A program made the position numbers and the translations under genes. From positions 435,211 to 499,210 of the forward strand of contig VZSF01003931.1 of the NCBI GenBank assembly GCA_013398295.1: DNA of 64,000 bases, written 5' to 3'. The notes under the pieces are model-generated. The model saw nothing but the letters and a program-made list of their open reading frames with translations, ran no database searches and was not told the DNA's origin. Below are positions 60,101-64,000 of this stretch, one piece after another. Positions within the stretch are counted from its first letter, which is position 1. Each line of letters begins with the position of its first letter. This DNA is from Chionis minor. Lineage: Eukaryota > Chordata > Aves > Charadriiformes > Chionididae.

Positions 60101-62534
60101 GTAGAAAACAAGCTGAGACATGGGTTATACTTCATCCAATAGGTGCACTCAGATATGACTGACACACAAAAAATTAAGCACATAAAATAGATTATCTACT
60201 ACTTGTTTATAGGTGATTTGTAGTTAAAGTCTTCACCTGGTGGTTTGTGATTAGCATCACAACTAGAGACTGAATATCCAACTTGGTTTTTGCATGAGGG
60301 GTTTCTTGAATTTTATCTGTTGGCAGTCATCTTAATTACCAATTATACTTAAGTCATTCGTGTTCTCAGAAGTCATGTTGTAGGTAGATGGGTATCTTTC
60401 CACTATCAAAACCTCCATTATAATTCAGATTTGACATATATCAGCATTTCACCTATGCTCCCCAGAAAAACCAAAGAAGTTATGTACGTAGAGACCGACA
60501 GTCAGTTAGTCATCTTCTGCGACATGGAGTCATGGTTAGAGTACCCACCCAGGAAGCAAGAGGCACTCAGTCCAGAAGATTGTCCATATATATCCCATGC
60601 TCTAGAAGGGTGCCCTAACCCCATTCATGGTGTACTGAGGCCACTTTCCAGTTTTTGATTAGACTGAGCCACTGTTCTGCTAGAGATGCAGTTAAGTATG
60701 GGGAAAAGAGAACAGCAAGAAAGAGAAAACCCACTGGTTACTGAACTCTGCGGATGATAAATCCTGTTGGATCCTGGGCCTTACTCCCACAGCTGTTCTT
60801 TGCTTGTATCCAGTGATGATCCCATGCTGGAGCACTGGTGTCTAGGGAGCGTTATCTAGAACCAGCTTTCTGTCCTTAACCAGCTGAAGGCTGCCTGTTT
60901 TTAATATTGATATATTGTTATTGTTGAGACTTTAGCACTGACATTGCAAAGTGCTGAAACTTTACAGCAACAACAGGTAAAATGGGATGCAATTGGATCT
61001 GATAGTGGGCACACCTGTGTCAGTAAACCTTAAGCTGGGTAAAGTCAGAAGTCTCAGCTGTTGGTCTGATTCTCTACATTTCTCTTGGAAGCTTTGTCCT
61101 GAGCAAAAGAAGTTCCATTATTATTGTTCATGTGTCCTTATCAGGCATTTTTCAAATTTTCAGTCCTCACATTTGTGTTTGCCTTACTTTTTTTCTTGTT
61201 GTATTATGTGTACTAGTGTTCTAATCCATGTGTTAGGTTTCTGAAGTCAAAATGTAAATGTCACTGTAGTTTATGCACATTATTGTCCCAAAAATTTGCT
61301 AAGCTTTCACCAGAATTTTCTTTCTCAGGGAATCTTTGGAGTTCCATTCTAGCTTCAAAGAAATATAAACATCAAAATTTGTGAGCTAGGGAGGGTTTTT
61401 TTGGCTTGTTCCACTGTAAACATCTAAGTTTCATAAATCCTTGCTCAGAATATCTCCACACATGCTGGCTGAAGTGCTACAGTATTGGGCAAACACCAAA
61501 GGAGAATAATTATTCTCTGCTGTACTGCTCCAAGACCTTTGCCTCTAGATAAGCTATTCCATCTCTGTGAGGGATGGATATCCCATCTCAATATGGGAAA
61601 AGGTGATGCAGGAAGTTTATTTTCTAAGGATGCTTCTGGTCAGCCTTCAGATTTATTGATGAATGACATGATTTTGGCCCGTTGTGTGCACTGTCTAATA
61701 CTTGCGGTAAAGACTCCATGGACTGAGGAGGGATCACTGAGTGTAGAGCTTTGGTAAATGAAGCAAAATACATTATAGCAGACAGTCTTCCAGAATTTCT
61801 AGCTATAGGAAATCATCTATAGTTTTAAGAAATATTTTGGATAGGTACCTTTAATGATTATGCTGATAGTGGGAGTCATTTCACTCAAATTTTTACCAGT
61901 TAGAATCTAGGTAGATAATCTAAACCAGTAACTGGACCCCCTTCATCATCAGTGAAAAGTGGTAAGATGAATCATTCTTTGAATGTGTTCATCTCTGTTC
62001 ATCAGTGGTACAAGTTGCCTGGCTGACCAGGTTTAGGAAAATAAATATAATTTAGGCCCACCACATAAATTTTTTCTTCTTTCTCTCTGTTTCACAAGAA
62101 TATCTATCTCCACACATGCACATGGACCTGTATACTGTCTGTGTTACATATCCACTATCACTTACTCCTTAAGAAAACCTTTTTTGCCTGCTACAGCTGA
62201 AACAGTTTTAGTACACAACCATTCTTGGTTTCTTTCTGTAGGAGATAACACGATGTGTCTTGCACTGAGTTTGGATGAGGAACAAGATCTTAAAATGTTT
62301 TAATAGCAGATATGCTACTACTGCAGATTTGCATAATGAAGGTGTATTTTTAAAGGAAGATGGTGTATTTTTAAAGGAGGTAGGAGCAAACCATAGAAGC
62401 AAAGAGAAAATGGAACTTTATTTCAGTGCTTTTACGATGTGCTTATCAATGCTTTCTGTATTATTTATATTTAATTAGAGATCCATTTGTTTATCTGAGT
62501 ACAAAAAGTAATGTTTTATCTTTTACCTCTTTAG
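57120..62534 (+). other. Intron, FnIII-2 internal (phase 0)
   Basis: GTAGGT to CTTTAG, 5.4 kb. It contains a purine-rich stretch (about 58060-58230) that leaves a long but meaningless minus-strand ORF, a T-rich run near 58692-58709 and an imperfect 21-bp doublet near the acceptor (62341-62382). Confidence 0.9.
62341..62382 (+). repeat. Imperfect tandem 2 x 21 bp
   Basis: Unit GGTGTATTTTTAAAGGA plus four variable bases, repeated once, about 150 bases upstream of the next exon. Confidence 0.9.
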
Positions 62535-62769
62535 CCTTTGTCAAGAGAATACCACTATGGCAATAACTTTGGTTATATAGTGGCTTTCAAGCCATTTGGT
62601 GAGAAAGAATGGAGAAGAGTTACAGTTACTAATCCTGAAATTGGCCGGTATGTCCACAAGGATGAATCAATGCCACCTTCAACCCAGTACCAAGTAAAAG
62701 TGAAAGCTTTTAACAACAAAGGGGACGGACCATTCAGTCTCACTGCTGTCATTTATTCAGCACAAGATG
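62535..62769 (+). CDS. CNTN1: CNTN1 exon, FnIII domain 2 remainder
   Basis: Residues 696-774. Acceptor ACCTCTTTAG ends at 62534 and donor GTGAGT begins at 62770. Phase 0 in, phase 1 out. It reads PLSREYHYGNNFGYIVAFKP, then EIGRYVHKDESMPPSTQYQV and KVKAFNNKGDGPFSL, finishing VIYSAQD. The next exon, expected to start FnIII-3, lies beyond the window. Confidence 0.98.
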
Positions 62770-64000
62770 GTGAGTAAAGGTTCCAGATAAGTTTTACACT
62801 GAGGGGCCAGATCAGCACTGCCAACATCAGCAGAGAGAACCTGGTCCGAGACACTGATTAATACAGTGACATACACCTTCAGGAAAGAAGGATGTACATT
62901 GCTCACACAAAACACATGCAGTTTTTCTGAAGAAACAACTTCAGATTCTATTTTCTATGCAATGCAGAGCACTGGGCTGTTCTTGATGTCTGAATGAGCA
63001 ATACACAGAAGCATTCAAGATCTTCCATACAGCTTGTTAAAAGATTTAAGAATTTAAAAGAAAAATAAATAATAAATTCTCATCTTCATATTTTTTACCT
63101 AAAACATTTACATCATTATCCAGCAATGTCTCTGTAATCTTAATACATGTGTTTGACATATGTATGGGGTTTTTCTTAACAGACTACACCAAAGCCTATT
63201 ATTAGAGTAGATCAGCATCAAAATTTAGCCCAAAACTTGTGAAGGAATGATAGTTTTGTTGTATCCAGTTATATTTCAAGCATGTTTACTTACTAATATA
63301 AATTATCCCTGACACACTCTTTATTCTGGTTTTGATGTTAGAGCTATCGAGTGAATAATTTAACGAAAACCTCTTTGACATTTCACTAAAATCCTTTTCT
63401 TAATTCTCACTGGAATTATTTCACATGCTGTGATCTTTAGGATTCAGGTTTAAATGACATTTCCAAACCTAGCAGGAGAGAGGAAGCACTAGAAGAAGGT
63501 TTACCTTGAAACAGAAGAAATATATACAACATACTAATTGCAACATAATCACTCAAGTCTGTTTAAAAAAAATATGGTTTATTAATTTCTGCCAGAAACC
63601 CAAAGAAGAATTGCTCATGTTTTCCTTTTCATGCAGCAGAATCTCCTTCACAAAGTCAACAGATCCAGACCAAAGAGCCAAGAGGAGGCGTATGATAACA
63701 AGGCCACATTCTCACACTTCCGACTCTGTTCTTTACTCTGTGTACTTTACAGGAGATTTATGTTCACGATTCCCATTAGCAGTAATGGGAACTTCGCACA
63801 TAAATCGCCCACACACAGAGAAAAGATAAAATAGTCCTTTTGTTTCTTACGATAATTCAGGATTCAAGCTAGTGACACTTAGCTATCTGAAGAGGTTAAT
63901 ACTAATCCTTTTTCTCAGAAAAGTGTACCTTAGGATATCGTCTTCAACAGCTACTACAGCAACAGGACAGTTGTTTTTGCAATTGTATTTTGCAGCAATA
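62770..64000 (+). other. Start of intron between FnIII-2 and FnIII-3 (phase 1)
   Basis: Opens GTGAGT and runs off the window. AT-rich, no exon or repeat recognised. An ORF near 63506-63834 is unsupported. Confidence 0.9.

Larger units (their letters stand above)
12061..62769 (+). other. CNTN1: CNTN1 (contactin-1 / F11), partial gene, 16 internal coding exons
   Basis: Contactin-1 is a GPI-anchored Ig-superfamily adhesion protein on axons and oligodendrocyte precursors. It acts in cis with CASPR at paranodes and binds tenascin-R and receptor phosphatase zeta. Splicing the sixteen exons listed below gives 2319 bases, with a partial codon at each end and no stop or frame break. Residue numbers in the exon entries count from the first split codon here. 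The order is Ig1 (1-102), Ig2 (102-203), Ig3 (203-296), Ig4 (296-377), Ig5 (377-470), Ig6 (470-569), FnIII-1 (569-672) and FnIII-2 (672-774). Every Ig domain keeps its cysteine pair. Landmarks include [45 protein letters not shown] and SREYHYGNNFGY, which single out CNTN1 among the contactins. The full protein is roughly 1010-1020 residues, so the signal peptide, about 30 N-terminal residues, FnIII-3, FnIII-4 and the GPI signal lie outside. Nothing suggests a pseudogene. Confidence 0.98.

Noticed and set aside
1..64000. CRISPR arrays, operons, rRNA, tRNA or phage-type systems
   Set aside because: The window is vertebrate intronic DNA. I saw no regularly spaced repeats, tRNA cloverleaf boxes or rRNA sequence.

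Overview
This is vertebrate nuclear DNA, almost certainly from a bird. The window carries most of the extracellular part of CNTN1 (contactin-1, called F11 in chicken) on the plus strand. It is AT-rich, and short coding exons with GT-AG boundaries lie far apart in long introns. The recognisable repeats are of avian type: several 5'-truncated CR1 LINEs, some ending in the CR1 ATTCTATG-type octamer, and retroviral LTRs without viral genes. The spliced protein looks closer to the chicken form than to the human form, judged from memory of both.

Layout. From 1 to 12060 there is no exon I can support. This is probably the CNTN1 intron upstream of the first exon seen here; it holds a probable minus-strand LTR (2307 to about 2740), an ancient CR1/L3 scrap (about 5523-5665) and a minus-strand CR1 (about 8082-9425). 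Sixteen consecutive CNTN1 exons then follow between 12061 and 62769. They total 2319 coding bases and stay in frame through every junction. They encode Ig domains 1 to 6 and fibronectin type III domains 1 and 2, each domain on two exons. Missing from the window are the signal peptide and extreme N terminus (upstream) and FnIII domains 3 and 4 plus the GPI-anchor signal (downstream). The largest intron (31019-43042, 12 kb) contains an isolated CpG island at about 41880-42480. Other introns hold further CR1 copies (about 12602-13610 minus, 35812-36245 plus, 44466-45127 plus) and a solo LTR (54983-56368) with a clean 5-bp target duplication.

Function. From established knowledge, contactin-1 is a GPI-anchored neuronal adhesion molecule. 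It pairs with CASPR/CNTNAP1 on the axon to form the paranodal axo-glial junction with neurofascin-155. It also binds tenascins, receptor tyrosine phosphatase beta/zeta and L1-family proteins. There is one gene here, so no operon or pathway cluster applies.

The points most worth a second look are the intronic CpG island with the GC-shifted exon downstream of it; a near-perfect 340-bp tandem duplication joined by the only N in the window, which looks like an assembly error inside the LTR; a pure T19 tract serving as the splice-acceptor tract of one exon; and an unexplained 154-codon minus-strand ORF at 53323-53787. I found no convincing previously undescribed gene system.
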